Position numbers and translations under genes: made by a program | Notes under the pieces: generated by a model | The model's input: the letters and a program-made list of their open reading frames with translations, nothing else | Told to the model about the DNA's origin: nothing | Database searches by the model: none | Source: Leptospiraceae bacterium | GTDB lineage: Bacteria > Spirochaetota > Leptospiria > Leptospirales > Leptospiraceae | Length of the DNA: 61,850 nt | Assembly (NCBI GenBank): GCA_022402465.1 | Contig: JAKRSH010000005.1 | Location: 1 to 61,850 of the forward strand | Direction: 5' to 3' | In this document: piece by piece, positions 44,339 through 53,655 of the stretch | Layout of the letters: each line of letters opens with the position of its first letter | How positions within the stretch are numbered: the stretch's first letter is position 1

Positions 44339-46075
44339 TTGGACATTTTAGATTTCATAGTATTTGGAGCGATCATTCTGGGAATCTCTTTTATAGGTTT
44401 GTACTTCTCTCGTTCAGAAAAAAATACTTCCTCCGATTATTTTCTTGCAGGTAAAAAGATACGATGGTGGGGAGTTGCCGGTTCCTTATTTGCAACAAAT
44501 ATTTCTTCTAACCAACTTGTAGGTATGCTAGGAGTTGGATTTTCGATTGGATTTGCCCAGAGTCTATATGAATTTGGAAGTATACCCGCACTGATGGTTT
44601 TGGCTTATTTTCTTCTACCAGCCTATAGAAAGTTAGGTGTTACTACTCTTAGCCAGTACTTAGAAAATAAATTTGGTCGAATGAGTAGTATTTCTTATTC
44701 AATAATTTCTATACTTCTAATATTGATACAAATGACTGCGGCTTTCTACATTGGAGGCAGAACAACAACTTATTTAGTAAATGGAGTGATCAGCTATGAA
44801 ATGATTATACTGCTCATGGCAGTATTGGTTCTTGCTTATACTTATAAAGGTGGTCTTGAATCAGTAATATTAACAGACGTTATACAATCATTTTTCTTAA
44901 TAGGTTCAGCTTGCTTGCTCACTTATTTTACCTTTGCTTCTGGAAGAACTGATTCTTTTTTTTCATTGATCACCAACCACGAGAAATTACGTCTCAGCCT
45001 TCCCGCAAGCCATCCCCAACTTCCCTTTCCAGGTGCAATGACGGGATTATTCCTACTCCATTTATTCTATTGGACAAGCAATCAATATATCGTCCAGCGA
45101 TCGCTTGCTGCTATAAGCTTAGAAGAAGCGCGTAAGGGCATCATTGTTGCTTCTTTTTTAAAGATAATTATTCCTTTCATAACTATCCTTACGGGTATAG
45201 CAGCCTCGCAAATGTTCTTATCCCATGAACTTCTTCCCGATGATACATTTTCTAAACTACTTACTGAGGTAGTACCATCTCATTATGGATTTAAAGGATT
45301 CATACTTGCTGGTGTCTTTTGTGCTATAGTATCTTCCTTGGATTCAATGGTTAATTCAGCTGCTACTTTATTCTCTATTGATCTCTATGCTAAACTTCAT
45401 CCAAGGAAAAATACAGAATCCCAACTAATTCATGCAGGACAGTATTTTACTTTGTTCATACTTGCTCTTTCTGTAATTTTTGCTATCACGCTCTATACTC
45501 CTGATTCTAAAGGAAATTTCTTTATAAGAGTATCCGATCAATCCTCATATCTGACACCAGGAATACTAGCGGTTTTTCTAACAGGAATTCTTTGGAGAAC
45601 TCCATCAAAGTTTATTGCAATAACAGTAATTTTATTAACACCCTTCCTTTCCATAAGTTTAGAAAAAATTTATTTGCTCGAAATATTCAATAATCTTCGA
45701 CCAATTTTTGGTGAAAAATTAAATTTCCTCTATAGAGTTTTGCTTTGTTTTTCAATTTCATTTACGTTGCTTGCAATTTTTCCGTCTAAGATACTAAAGA
45801 GGCAACATTCAAAGAAGGATACTAAAGAATATTTAGAAAGATTACTCAATTATATTTTGAATAGGACAATGATAGAACGTATTAATATTGCCTTAGGATT
45901 CATCCTCTTATTAGCAATATTCATTTGGGGAGAATTATCATCTAACCGTTTCGAGACGGCACTTCCCATTGCCCTATTTGTTCTGGTTCTTAATAGACCA
46001 TGGAAATCTATTGAAAAATCTCTGGTGGCTGTTCTTTTATCTCTTTTTGTGTTTATCATGTTTTACTATCACTGA
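44339..46075 (+). CDS. Sodium:solute symporter (SSS family)
   Basis: A 578-residue protein with about 13 transmembrane helices. SSS features are SDYFLAGKKIRWWGVAGSLFATNISSNQLVGM (helix 1 to 2 region), TYKGGLESVILTDVIQ and a sodium-site-like segment ILAGVFCAIVSSLDSMVNSAAT. It likely takes up a sugar or organic solute with sodium; the substrate is not evident. The TTG start at 44339 is supported by AGAGG 5 bases upstream and by the first helix. The EAL gene follows 15 bases later. Confidence 0.9.
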   Translation: MDILDFIVFGAIILGISFIGLYFSRSEKNTSSDYFLAGKKIRWWGVAGSLFATNISSNQLVGMLGVGFSIGFAQSLYEFGSIPALMVLAYFLLPAYRKLGVTTLSQYLENKFGRMSSISYSIISILLILIQMTAAFYIGGRTTTYLVNGVISYEMIILLMAVLVLAYTYKGGLESVILTDVIQSFFLIGSACLLTYFTFASGRTDSFFSLITNHEKLRLSLPASHPQLPFPGAMTGLFLLHLFYWTSNQYIVQRSLAAISLEEARKGIIVASFLKIIIPFITILTGIAASQMFLSHELLPDDTFSKLLTEVVPSHYGFKGFILAGVFCAIVSSLDSMVNSAATLFSIDLYAKLHPRKNTESQLIHAGQYFTLFILALSVIFAITLYTPDSKGNFFIRVSDQSSYLTPGILAVFLTGILWRTPSKFIAITVILLTPFLSISLEKIYLLEIFNNLRPIFGEKLNFLYRVLLCFSISFTLLAIFPSKILKRQHSKKDTKEYLERLLNYILNRTMIERINIALGFILLLAIFIWGELSSNRFETALPIALFVLVLNRPWKSIEKSLVAVLLSLFVFIMFYYH

Positions 46076-46090
46076 GATAAGAATTTATGT

Positions 46091-47281
46091 ATGAAACCCA
46101 TCGATAAGAATCAATTCCATCCATACTATCAGACAGTATTTTCCATAGAAGATACTTCCATTTATGGACATGAGATTCTCTCTAGAGATATGAATTCTGT
46201 TCCACCATCTTTACCAGATCCATTTTTAAACCAAACAGGTCATGATGAGTTTAGAGATGAAATAGAGACTTCGGTTCTAGAAAAGGCATTTTCAGAGTAT
46301 AAGACTAATCCTATAGGTAAATTATTTATTAATCTAAGCCCTGATAGATTGCTTAGAGATTTAGAAGAAGACTCCAAGCATACAAGTAGAAGGAGTATTC
46401 TTTCCTTAGTTGAATTCTATCAGATACCTACCAAAAATATATATCTAGAAATATTAGAAGTCTCATCTCTAAGATCCTTGGATAGCCTAGCAACTGCTGT
46501 TGAGCTAGCAAAACAAATGGGCTATTCTATAGCTATGGATGATGTTGGTTCGGAATCATCCAACTTAGAGCGGTTAGGTGCATTGCAACCTGATATCATC
46601 AGGATTGATTTAATTCTTCTCAAGAAGTCATTGCAATCGAAAAGATATAAGTCAATTTTAGAATATTTAAAAGACTTAAGCGTAGGCATAGGAGCGGAGT
46701 TGCTTTTTGAAGGGATTGAAACCCTAGAAGAGATGAATCTAGCAATTGATTCAAGCGCAAGGTATTTGCAAGGCTTTCTCTTGGATATACCTTCTAGAGA
46801 AAGAAAATTAAGCGATAATAAAAATAGAGCCCTTGAGTCTAATTTAAATCAATTCCACCTAACTAAGAGAAAGCATATTTTAGATGAAATAGATTTTGAA
46901 GAAAAAACAAGAAACATTCTTCAGAAATTAAATATTTCCTTAAAGAATATTCAGAACATTTTGCACATAGATGTTCAATCTATATTCTTTGCCTCTCCCC
47001 AAATCATGAGAGTTTATGCAACCGATTGGAATGGAAACCAAATTTCACCTTACTATGAAAGAACTGTAGCAACTTCCTTTAAGCAAGAAAGTAAATCCAT
47101 AGGTAAAAACTGGTCCTACATGAGCTACTTTTATAAACATATCAAATTATCTTTTCGTTACAAGAATACATGGAATACTTTGGAGCCTTACTTTGATTCC
47201 AAACTAGGTCAAGCTGTCCTAGTATTCTCTAAGGTTATAGAAAATGAAGCCATACTCTTTGTAGACGTTACACTTCCTTAA
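46091..47281 (+). CDS. EAL-domain protein with YkuI-like C-terminal domain
   Basis: A 396-residue protein. The EAL domain spans about residues 10-240: EIL (28-30) in place of EAL, FINLSP, LEILEVS, AMDDVGSE, LFEGIET and LQGF. At the usual metal-site Lys (VKID) the sequence reads IRIDLILL, with Arg. The C-terminal part (about 260-396) resembles the PAS/Cache-like YkuI_C domain. It may bind c-di-GMP or have weak phosphodiesterase activity; the substitution argues for caution. It lies 15 bases after the symporter and is probably co-transcribed. Confidence 0.78.
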   Translation: MKPIDKNQFHPYYQTVFSIEDTSIYGHEILSRDMNSVPPSLPDPFLNQTGHDEFRDEIETSVLEKAFSEYKTNPIGKLFINLSPDRLLRDLEEDSKHTSRRSILSLVEFYQIPTKNIYLEILEVSSLRSLDSLATAVELAKQMGYSIAMDDVGSESSNLERLGALQPDIIRIDLILLKKSLQSKRYKSILEYLKDLSVGIGAELLFEGIETLEEMNLAIDSSARYLQGFLLDIPSRERKLSDNKNRALESNLNQFHLTKRKHILDEIDFEEKTRNILQKLNISLKNIQNILHIDVQSIFFASPQIMRVYATDWNGNQISPYYERTVATSFKQESKSIGKNWSYMSYFYKHIKLSFRYKNTWNTLEPYFDSKLGQAVLVFSKVIENEAILFVDVTLP

Positions 47282-47559
47282 TCCCACTTTTTCAAAGCAA
47301 TTATTTCTTGTAACTCAAGAATGCTTTGGTAAATATTCGCATATACTGTAACTGCATTCGTTGCATCCTTCAAGGCAGCTGGGAATAGAAAACCTTCTTC
47401 CATATTTTTCTTGAAGATGGTAACAGGATTTTCATCTGGATTTTCTAATTCAATTAATGTCTTCTTCAAAGAAGCAAGAAGTTCTTCAGCTAAGACCAGT
47501 GTCTCTGGAACTTTCATGAGATTGGTAAGTCGTATGGGGAATAGTTGTGATGTAGCCAT
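47278..47559 (-). CDS. Small helical protein, unknown
   Basis: A 93-residue protein, nearly all predicted helix (ETLVLAEELLASLKKTLIELEN and ATNAVTVYANIYQSILELQEI). The family is not recognised. The start is uncertain: an ATG at 47559 (MATSQLF) or one at 47592; neither has a good ribosome site. It overlaps the EAL gene by 4 bases at the convergent 3' ends and lies downstream of the UbiA-like gene on the same strand. Confidence 0.5.
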   Translation of the reverse strand: MATSQLFPIRLTNLMKVPETLVLAEELLASLKKTLIELENPDENPVTIFKKNMEEGFLFPAALKDATNAVTVYANIYQSILELQEIIALKKWD

Positions 47560-47601
47560 AGTAAAATAAGATGCTATCCAGCTTCTATGCAAAGTATTTT
47601 T

Positions 47602-48480
47602 CTAAGCAAAGAAAAATAAAATAAACGGCAATTCTCCTAGTATTCGTACAAGATCTTTATTGAGAACCTTTCGGGAAAGCAAGGCAAACAGAATACTTGG
47701 CAGTAGTAAGCTAAATGCAAAAATTAAGATTGCCCTGAAATCCAAGAGTGCAAAGTCCAGAAATAGTAAGAAGAGTAAACAAAGAGCAGCAGAGAAAGTG
47801 CTAAGACTAAAAATGGTTTTAGTTTTTTTGAAGCCAAAATGAAGAGGCATGGATGGAAAGCCTTCAGCCTTGTCTTCTTCCATATCTGAAATTGCATTGA
47901 TTAATAAATTGTTCCAAACTATGCAAAAAAGAAAAATAAAAAGTAAGCACTCAATTATACTAAGATGTTGAATATTTGAAGGCAGAAACAAAGGAAAAGT
48001 TGTTCCCAGGCAATAGATGAAACAGACGGTTATTTCTTTGACGGGATAATTTGAATTCTTAAAGTATTTCAGGTTTAATAACATGAAATGAAAAATTACT
48101 ATAGTCCCGATAGCAAAACCTGTGAGTATCATTTCTAAAGATAAAAATATAAACCCAAGAAGTATTGAACCACTAAGGGATGTTACTATGCTTATCAAAA
48201 GAATAACTGCATGCTTACTGTGAAAGTTTCGCCTAGGGTTAAGTTCTATCTGCAATTTAGAATTCGATTGGATATCTAACCAATGATCAAGGTTATACAC
48301 TCCATACACTGCTAAAGGGAAGATAAAATACCAGGTATAGGGCGGGGCATCTTGGGAAATTTTCCAGAAAAAAATACCAACCGCTAATGCACCCAAAGCT
48401 ACATCGATACTTAGATAGGATACAAGCAGTAAGAGAGATTTAACTTTTATAGTACAATATGTAACTATTGTTTTAATCAA
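47602..48480 (-). CDS. UbiA-like prenyltransferase-fold membrane protein
   Basis: A 292-residue protein with about eight transmembrane helices. Two Asp-rich motifs in the expected loops are YNLDHWLDI near residue 62 and NAISDMEEDKAEG near 195, the pattern of UbiA-type prenyltransferases. Known members attach prenyl chains to quinone or heme precursors. The Asp spacing is not canonical in the first loop, so the exact reaction is uncertain. The TTG at 48480 is the only plausible start before the first helix. Confidence 0.6.
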   Translation of the reverse strand: MIKTIVTYCTIKVKSLLLLVSYLSIDVALGALAVGIFFWKISQDAPPYTWYFIFPLAVYGVYNLDHWLDIQSNSKLQIELNPRRNFHSKHAVILLISIVTSLSGSILLGFIFLSLEMILTGFAIGTIVIFHFMLLNLKYFKNSNYPVKEITVCFIYCLGTTFPLFLPSNIQHLSIIECLLFIFLFCIVWNNLLINAISDMEEDKAEGFPSMPLHFGFKKTKTIFSLSTFSAALCLLFLLFLDFALLDFRAILIFAFSLLLPSILFALLSRKVLNKDLVRILGELPFILFFFA

Positions 48481-48510
48481 TGTATAGAAGTCTCATGTAA
48501 TTTTCCTAGC

Positions 48511-49461
48511 TTATTTTAGCTTAGAAAGTTTCGCTTCATTCTCCTTTTTGAATTCTGAAAATGCTTTCAAGGTGGTGGAATAATCATTATGAGCATTCCA
48601 GACTACAAAGCCTCTGCTTTGGGCATCAAGTGAGGCTTGCATTTGAACTTTAATATAGTCTTTATAGCTTAGTCCAGATGCTCCAATATGCATCTGAAAT
48701 CCTTGAATCCAAGCTATGGCAGCAGTGGTTGGCTTAGCTCTTTGAATGGTCTTTTGCATTCCTTCAAGCACAGTTTTATAAGGGTCACTCACTCTTGATT
48801 TCAGACCATAGAAATGAGAAGGATAGAGCATAGGATACAAATTGTCCACAACTTCTGCGAAGTTTTCAACTCTCTGGCCAATGGCATCATTTTCTATGAA
48901 TGGAACTCTTCCAAAAATGTCTGCCCCGAATTGAACATCTTGTCCACAGTCTTTGGTCGTATCCTTTCTAATCTCAGAGATTATTCCTGTAATGTTATCA
49001 TATCGTTTCTCAAAATTAGCACTAAAGTCCCAACCACCATCAGAGTAACGAATATAATCCAGATTAATTTCTTTGAAACCTAATTGGCATGAGTAAGATA
49101 CAACATCTTTGATACTCTTCATTCTTTCTTTCGGGGGAAACTGAGAAGTTAATCCTCCTTCGAAGTTAACCACTCGAGCAATAGGATACAAATTGTTCGC
49201 TTTAAAATAATCAAATATTTCTTGGGAAAGCTTTCTAGGTTGAGCATCTACCACGACAGCATTGATACCAGCCTCCTTTAAATCTGTAACTAAACTTTTC
49301 AGAAGGCTAGGGTTTAAGGCAGTTTTGTTTGAGACATAAACGGCTTGGTAGAAGATGGGCGCAGAACTGGATGAAGCATTTTCACTATTGCTATCAGGTG
49401 CGCTGGAACTCTTGCAAAATATAGATAACATCATTATCGCAAAAAAAACAATTTTGTTCAT
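48511..49461 (-). CDS. DUF4015 glycoside-hydrolase-like lipoprotein
   Basis: A 316-residue exported protein. The lipobox LSIFC puts the lipid Cys near residue 16. A Ser-rich linker follows, then a TIM-barrel DUF4015 domain: AGINAVVVDAQP, YPIARVVNFEG, EINLDYIRYSDGGWDF, FGADIFGRVPF and AAIAWIQGFQ. The Asp in NLDYIRYSDGG is at the expected catalytic strand. The target glycan is unknown. AAGGA stands 7 bases before the ATG. It is divergent from the HDAC-like gene with a very short promoter region. Confidence 0.8.
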   Translation of the reverse strand: MNKIVFFAIMMLSIFCKSSSAPDSNSENASSSSAPIFYQAVYVSNKTALNPSLLKSLVTDLKEAGINAVVVDAQPRKLSQEIFDYFKANNLYPIARVVNFEGGLTSQFPPKERMKSIKDVVSYSCQLGFKEINLDYIRYSDGGWDFSANFEKRYDNITGIISEIRKDTTKDCGQDVQFGADIFGRVPFIENDAIGQRVENFAEVVDNLYPMLYPSHFYGLKSRVSDPYKTVLEGMQKTIQRAKPTTAAIAWIQGFQMHIGASGLSYKDYIKVQMQASLDAQSRGFVVWNAHNDYSTTLKAFSEFKKENEAKLSKLK

Positions 49462-49522
49462 AAAAAATCCTTGATTTGATGCATTCCAAAGAGACCTAGT
49501 GGAATGGGTCTTAGTGAATACA

Positions 49523-50467
49523 ATGATAGGGAATCAAACGGCACTTATTTGGAAAGAAGAATTCCTAGAACATGATACTGGCCTTCATCCAGAAAAAAAA
49601 GAAAGACTCACTGCCATTCATAATCGTTTAGAAAAAACATCCTATTATGCAAATTTACAACGACCAGAAGTCGTAGCTGCACCTATAGATATAATTGCAA
49701 AAATTCATGATAGCAGTTATATCATCAACTTACAAGAGTTATGTGAGAAAAAGCGATCGGGATTTATTGATGCGGACACTCCGTATTCCCAAGGTACTTT
49801 TCAAGCTGCAAGCCTAGGTGCCGGAGCTGCGATTGCTCTGGCTGATACCGTTTGGTCAGGAAAGGCTCAAAATGGAATAGCCTTAGTGCGCCCACCAGGT
49901 CATCATGCTGTGGAAGAGTCCGCAATGGGATTTTGTTTTTTTAATAATATTGCTATCTGTTCTAGATACTTGCAGACCTTAGGTGCTAAGAAAATCTTTA
50001 TCATTGATTGGGATGTTCATCATGGGAACGGAACCGAAGCAAGTTTTTATGAAGATGATACTGTTTTCTTCTCTAGTATTCACCAATATCCATTCTATCC
50101 AGGAACAGGTAAAGCTAGTAATATTGGACGAGGTCGTGGTGAAGGTGCCAATCTAAATTGCCCTCTACCTCGAGGCTCTATAGAAGACGATTATATCAAA
50201 GAGTTTGAAAATAAAATATTTCCAGCAATGGATGAATTCGGACCAGATATCATATTGATTTCAGCGGGCTTCGATGCTCATAAGGATGATCCTCTTGGGG
50301 GAATGGAACTGCACTCTTCTAGTTTCGAGAAGTTTAGTCGTCTCATTCAGGATAAGGCTAAGGAACATTGCGGTGGTAAAATCATTTCTTTCCTCGAAGG
50401 CGGCTATGATCTCAAAGCTCTCTCAGATTCTGTTGAAGCCCATGTTAGTGTTTTGGTAAGTTCCTAG
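49523..50467 (+). CDS. Histone deacetylase family hydrolase (AcuC/HdaH-like)
   Basis: A protein of 314 residues of the arginase/deacetylase fold. Zinc-site and catalytic segments are RPPGHHAVEE, GFCFFNNIAI, IDWDVHHGNGTE, SAGFDAHKDDPLGG and FLEGGYDL. It deacetylates small acetylated amines or proteins. Acetylpolyamine amidohydrolases belong to the same family, which is notable with a polyamine module in this window, but nothing specific supports that substrate. ATG 49523 matches the usual family start; a GTG at 49499 adds 8 residues. Confidence 0.88.
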   Translation: MIGNQTALIWKEEFLEHDTGLHPEKKERLTAIHNRLEKTSYYANLQRPEVVAAPIDIIAKIHDSSYIINLQELCEKKRSGFIDADTPYSQGTFQAASLGAGAAIALADTVWSGKAQNGIALVRPPGHHAVEESAMGFCFFNNIAICSRYLQTLGAKKIFIIDWDVHHGNGTEASFYEDDTVFFSSIHQYPFYPGTGKASNIGRGRGEGANLNCPLPRGSIEDDYIKEFENKIFPAMDEFGPDIILISAGFDAHKDDPLGGMELHSSSFEKFSRLIQDKAKEHCGGKIISFLEGGYDLKALSDSVEAHVSVLVSS

Positions 50468-50645
50468 TTAATATTTTAAAATCTAAAGAACCATCTGCTC
50501 TTTAAAAATTCAGTCTATTTCATTTATCTTATATTCAAATATTACATTAAAATCTTTAGAAGAAATAGGAAAAAACAATGGACTAGTAATCTCAAGCTAG
50601 AAGCATAGAAGCATGAGAATTATAGGTAAAGTAGCAGAAGTATTA

Positions 50646-51953
50646 ATGGAGAAACCAATTTATAAGATCACTTCTCCATTTCGGTGGTTTGCAGGATTTG
50701 GTGCAGCTGGAGGATTTCTACTGCTTTTGTGTTCAGTGGTAGCTATGATTTGGGCTAATTCGCCTTTTTATGAATCCTATTTTGAGATATTAGAAACTAA
50801 ATTAAGTTTTTCCTTAGGATCTATTGGATTGTCTAAGGGTTTGATTCTTTGGATCAATGATGCATTGATGGCTGTATTTTTCTTTGTTGTAGGTCTTGAA
50901 ATTAAAAGAGAGTTCTTAGTCGGTGAACTTTCCAAATTGAAAAAAGCGCTATTGCCACTCATAGCTGCCTTAGGTGGAATGATAGTTCCTGCTTTGTTCT
51001 ATTTTTGGGTGAATCCTGAAGGTGCTAAGGCAAATGGTTGGGGAATTCCTATGGCTACGGATATTGCTTTTGCCCTTGGGTTTCTAGCTTTGTTAGGTGA
51101 TAGAGTTCCAAATTCATTAAAGGTGTTTTTAACTGCACTTGCCATAGTGGATGATATTGGAGCTGTTCTTGTGATTGGTTTATTTTATACAGATACAGTT
51201 GTGCTGATAGCACTGGGACTTGCGATCTTATTTTTTGCAATCTTGATTGCGGGTAATGCTCTGGGAATAAGAACGGCTTGGTTTTATTTGATCGTAGGCA
51301 TCTTTCTTTGGTTAGCTTTTCTTAAATCTGGAATCCACGCAACTGTTGCTGGGGTTCTAGCCGCATTTACTATACCAGCGAGAACCTTATTTGATCGCAA
51401 AGAGTTTGTTCGGGAATCTAAGAACCTTTTGTATTTTTTTGAAGAGAATGAATCCAATAATAAGGATATGATTTCTGCTGAGCAGGAATCAGCTGTTAAT
51501 ACTTTGGAAGCAGCTTGCGAATCTGTAATACCTCCCTTGCTTCGTTTGGAACATGCTATTTTCCCTTGGGTGACTTTTGCCATTATGCCAATATTTGCCT
51601 TAGCGAATGCAGGAGTAAGGTTGGAGAAGCCCATAGTGGATGCTTTGAGCGACGAAGTAACATTAGGAATCATTGCAGGCTTAGTATTGGGTAAACCCAT
51701 AGGGATTTTCTTTTTCTCTTGGCTTGCTGTTAAGTCTAAGTTAGCTGATCTTCCAAGCTTCTCAAATTGGCGGCAGATTTTAGGTGCTGGTTTCTTGGGA
51801 GGTATAGGTTTCACTATGTCCATCTTTATTGCAGGTCTTGCCTTCAAAGGAGAACTAGGTTTCCAAAGTGATGCAAAAATTGGAATACTAACAGGCTCTT
51901 TACTCAGTGCCGTAATTGGAATGGCACTATTATTTAAGAGCAAGAAAGACTAG
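50646..51953 (+). CDS. nhaA: Na+/H+ antiporter NhaA
   Basis: An antiporter of 435 residues (from the ATG at 50646; an earlier ATG at 50613 adds 11). It has 12 predicted helices. The paired Asp of the ion site are in LAIVDDIGAVLVIGLF, and the conserved GLEIKREFLVGEL lies in the loop after helix 2. A loop of about 40 charged residues (about 285-320) is longer than in E. coli NhaA. It exports sodium in exchange for protons for pH and salt control. Spacing to the next gene is 42 bases. Confidence 0.92.
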   Translation: MEKPIYKITSPFRWFAGFGAAGGFLLLLCSVVAMIWANSPFYESYFEILETKLSFSLGSIGLSKGLILWINDALMAVFFFVVGLEIKREFLVGELSKLKKALLPLIAALGGMIVPALFYFWVNPEGAKANGWGIPMATDIAFALGFLALLGDRVPNSLKVFLTALAIVDDIGAVLVIGLFYTDTVVLIALGLAILFFAILIAGNALGIRTAWFYLIVGIFLWLAFLKSGIHATVAGVLAAFTIPARTLFDRKEFVRESKNLLYFFEENESNNKDMISAEQESAVNTLEAACESVIPPLLRLEHAIFPWVTFAIMPIFALANAGVRLEKPIVDALSDEVTLGIIAGLVLGKPIGIFFFSWLAVKSKLADLPSFSNWRQILGAGFLGGIGFTMSIFIAGLAFKGELGFQSDAKIGILTGSLLSAVIGMALLFKSKKD

Positions 51954-51995
51954 AATGGACATTGAGAAATATAAACTGAGTAAATAAGTAATACT

Positions 51996-53294
51996 ATGAT
52001 TGCCACTTTTAATATTTTGATTTCTTCACTATCTCGAATTTTTATAAAACTTTTTATCATAACCTTACTATTTGCATTCTACAATTGTAAAAAGGTGGAT
52101 TCGTTCAATGTTTGTGATCCTACATCTGAAGAATTCCTAAGGACTCTATTTTTCAAGTTAGGTTTAGGTGATAACACCAACCATTGTGGATATGCAATCA
52201 ATCAGGACAAGGGATGCAAATTGAGCCGAAACGAAGTGATGCAACCTGAGAACTGGAAATTTGTACAGGCTGAACTTACGAAACAAGCTTCCCTTGGATC
52301 AAGAGCAACATCTGTTTCCACTATTGCAACCACTGGAGTTGGTAATCCAAAATGGGGAGCTCTAAGTCTTGCTTTGAATGGGAAATTATATGGAATGCCT
52401 TCAGGAAGTTCGACTATTCTTGAGATAGATCCAAATTCTGGAACCTCCAGAGAAATTCCTGTACCTGGATCTATAACTGGTACGCATGCTGCTGGTGTAT
52501 TAGCATTAAATGGAAAAATATATTCCATTCCTTTCAATTCAGATTTTATTATAGTGTTTGATCCTTTAACTGAATCAGTTGAATCTATAGCCTCACCATT
52601 CTTAGGCGAAGATAAAAAATGGTTTGGTGGTGTTCTCGCACCCAATGGCAAAATCTATGCCCCACCAGGTGATGCTTCAGGCATTCTTGTTATTGATCCA
52701 AGTAATAATTCTACTTCTACAATTGCGTCCCCTGCAGCTGGTGCTTTTAAATGGATTTCAGGCTCACTTGCACCCAATGGCAAAATCTATGGAGCTCCTG
52801 GTTCACAAGATTCTATTTTAATGATTGATCCATCCAATGATACTGTCTCAACTATAGCAGTAAGTAGGACTGGAATATTAAAGTGGTCAGGATTGAGTTT
52901 AGGCATTGATGGAAAATTGTATGGGACACCATTGATCAGTAATTCTGAGGTCTTGGTTCTTGATCCATTTACAAACAATGTAAATTATATAACTGCAGCG
53001 GGAGGGGTTTCTGCCTCTGGTGCTTGGTTTGGAGCTTCCCTTGCGCCCAATGGATTTATTTACAATACTCCTTATTACACTCAGCCCATCTTGCAGATAG
53101 ATACTACCTCACAATCTACAAGTATTATCAACCAACCCTTTGCGGGGAATGATAAATGGTCCGCTTTTCGACTCGCTCGAAATGGAAGATTGTATGCAGG
53201 GCCAGCAAGCCTGGTGGATACTTTGGTGTTCGATCCAGGTTCGAATGGTGCATACTGTGATTCTATTTTATTCAGTTCTTATTTGAACAATTGA
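51996..53294 (+). CDS. Seven-repeat beta-propeller lipoprotein
   Basis: A 432-residue exported protein with a lipobox ending AFYNC. The leader has VCDPTSEEFLRTLFFKLGL then TNHCGY, the same module as in the two RCC1 lipoproteins. Seven repeats follow (about 50 residues each) with W-x-G-x-x-L-A-P-N-G-K-I-Y and I-L-x-I-D-P cores, which should fold as a seven-bladed propeller. Repeats 3 and 4 are nearly identical at the DNA level over 20 bases, so unequal exchange is likely. It is probably surface-exposed; the ligand is unknown. Confidence 0.78.
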   Translation: MIATFNILISSLSRIFIKLFIITLLFAFYNCKKVDSFNVCDPTSEEFLRTLFFKLGLGDNTNHCGYAINQDKGCKLSRNEVMQPENWKFVQAELTKQASLGSRATSVSTIATTGVGNPKWGALSLALNGKLYGMPSGSSTILEIDPNSGTSREIPVPGSITGTHAAGVLALNGKIYSIPFNSDFIIVFDPLTESVESIASPFLGEDKKWFGGVLAPNGKIYAPPGDASGILVIDPSNNSTSTIASPAAGAFKWISGSLAPNGKIYGAPGSQDSILMIDPSNDTVSTIAVSRTGILKWSGLSLGIDGKLYGTPLISNSEVLVLDPFTNNVNYITAAGGVSASGAWFGASLAPNGFIYNTPYYTQPILQIDTTSQSTSIINQPFAGNDKWSAFRLARNGRLYAGPASLVDTLVFDPGSNGAYCDSILFSSYLNN

Positions 53295-53367
53295 TAAGGA
53301 CTGCCTAGGGTAATTTTCTTCCAAAAAATATTCTAATCTGGGTTTCTCTTTGTCGATAATTTTAGCA

Positions 53368-53616
53368 ATGGAAGTTTGGGACGCAACATGGACGGATTTG
53401 CTGGTTCGAGTTACAGAGAAGGTTCTGCATCTTGAATCCGTTTCGGAGCAGATTTCCCAAGAATTACAGATCCAAAAGGCAATTCGGGAAGAATGGCAGA
53501 ACTGGAATGAGGGCTGGAAGTCCGCATGGTTGCTTTCTCAGGATGACCAACTTCGTCTCACTCATTCTGTTCATAGAAGAATCCAGGCTCAGAAAAACTC
53601 TTTCCCAAATACATAA
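53368..53616 (+). CDS. Small hypothetical protein
   Basis: An 82-residue, helix-rich and Gln/Trp-rich protein (EVWDATWTDLLVRV and EEWQNWNEGWKSAW). The family is not recognised. The ATG at 53368 has no clear ribosome site; an upstream TTG at 53350 is in frame. It sits 40 bases before the MaoC-like gene. It may be real because it fills the gap in the same direction, but the evidence is thin. Confidence 0.4.
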   Translation: MEVWDATWTDLLVRVTEKVLHLESVSEQISQELQIQKAIREEWQNWNEGWKSAWLLSQDDQLRLTHSVHRRIQAQKNSFPNT

Positions 53617-53655
53617 TTTTAGAACCATAGACTAAAAAACCAGGACAAGGTGTTT

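Noticed and set aside
51284-51943. 219-codon antisense frame inside nhaA
   Set aside because: NhaA is well supported on the plus strand. The antisense frame has Lys/Ser/Pro bias typical of a shadow frame and no start signal.
52202-52651. 149-codon antisense frame inside the propeller gene
   Set aside because: A mirror of the repetitive coding strand; no ribosome site.
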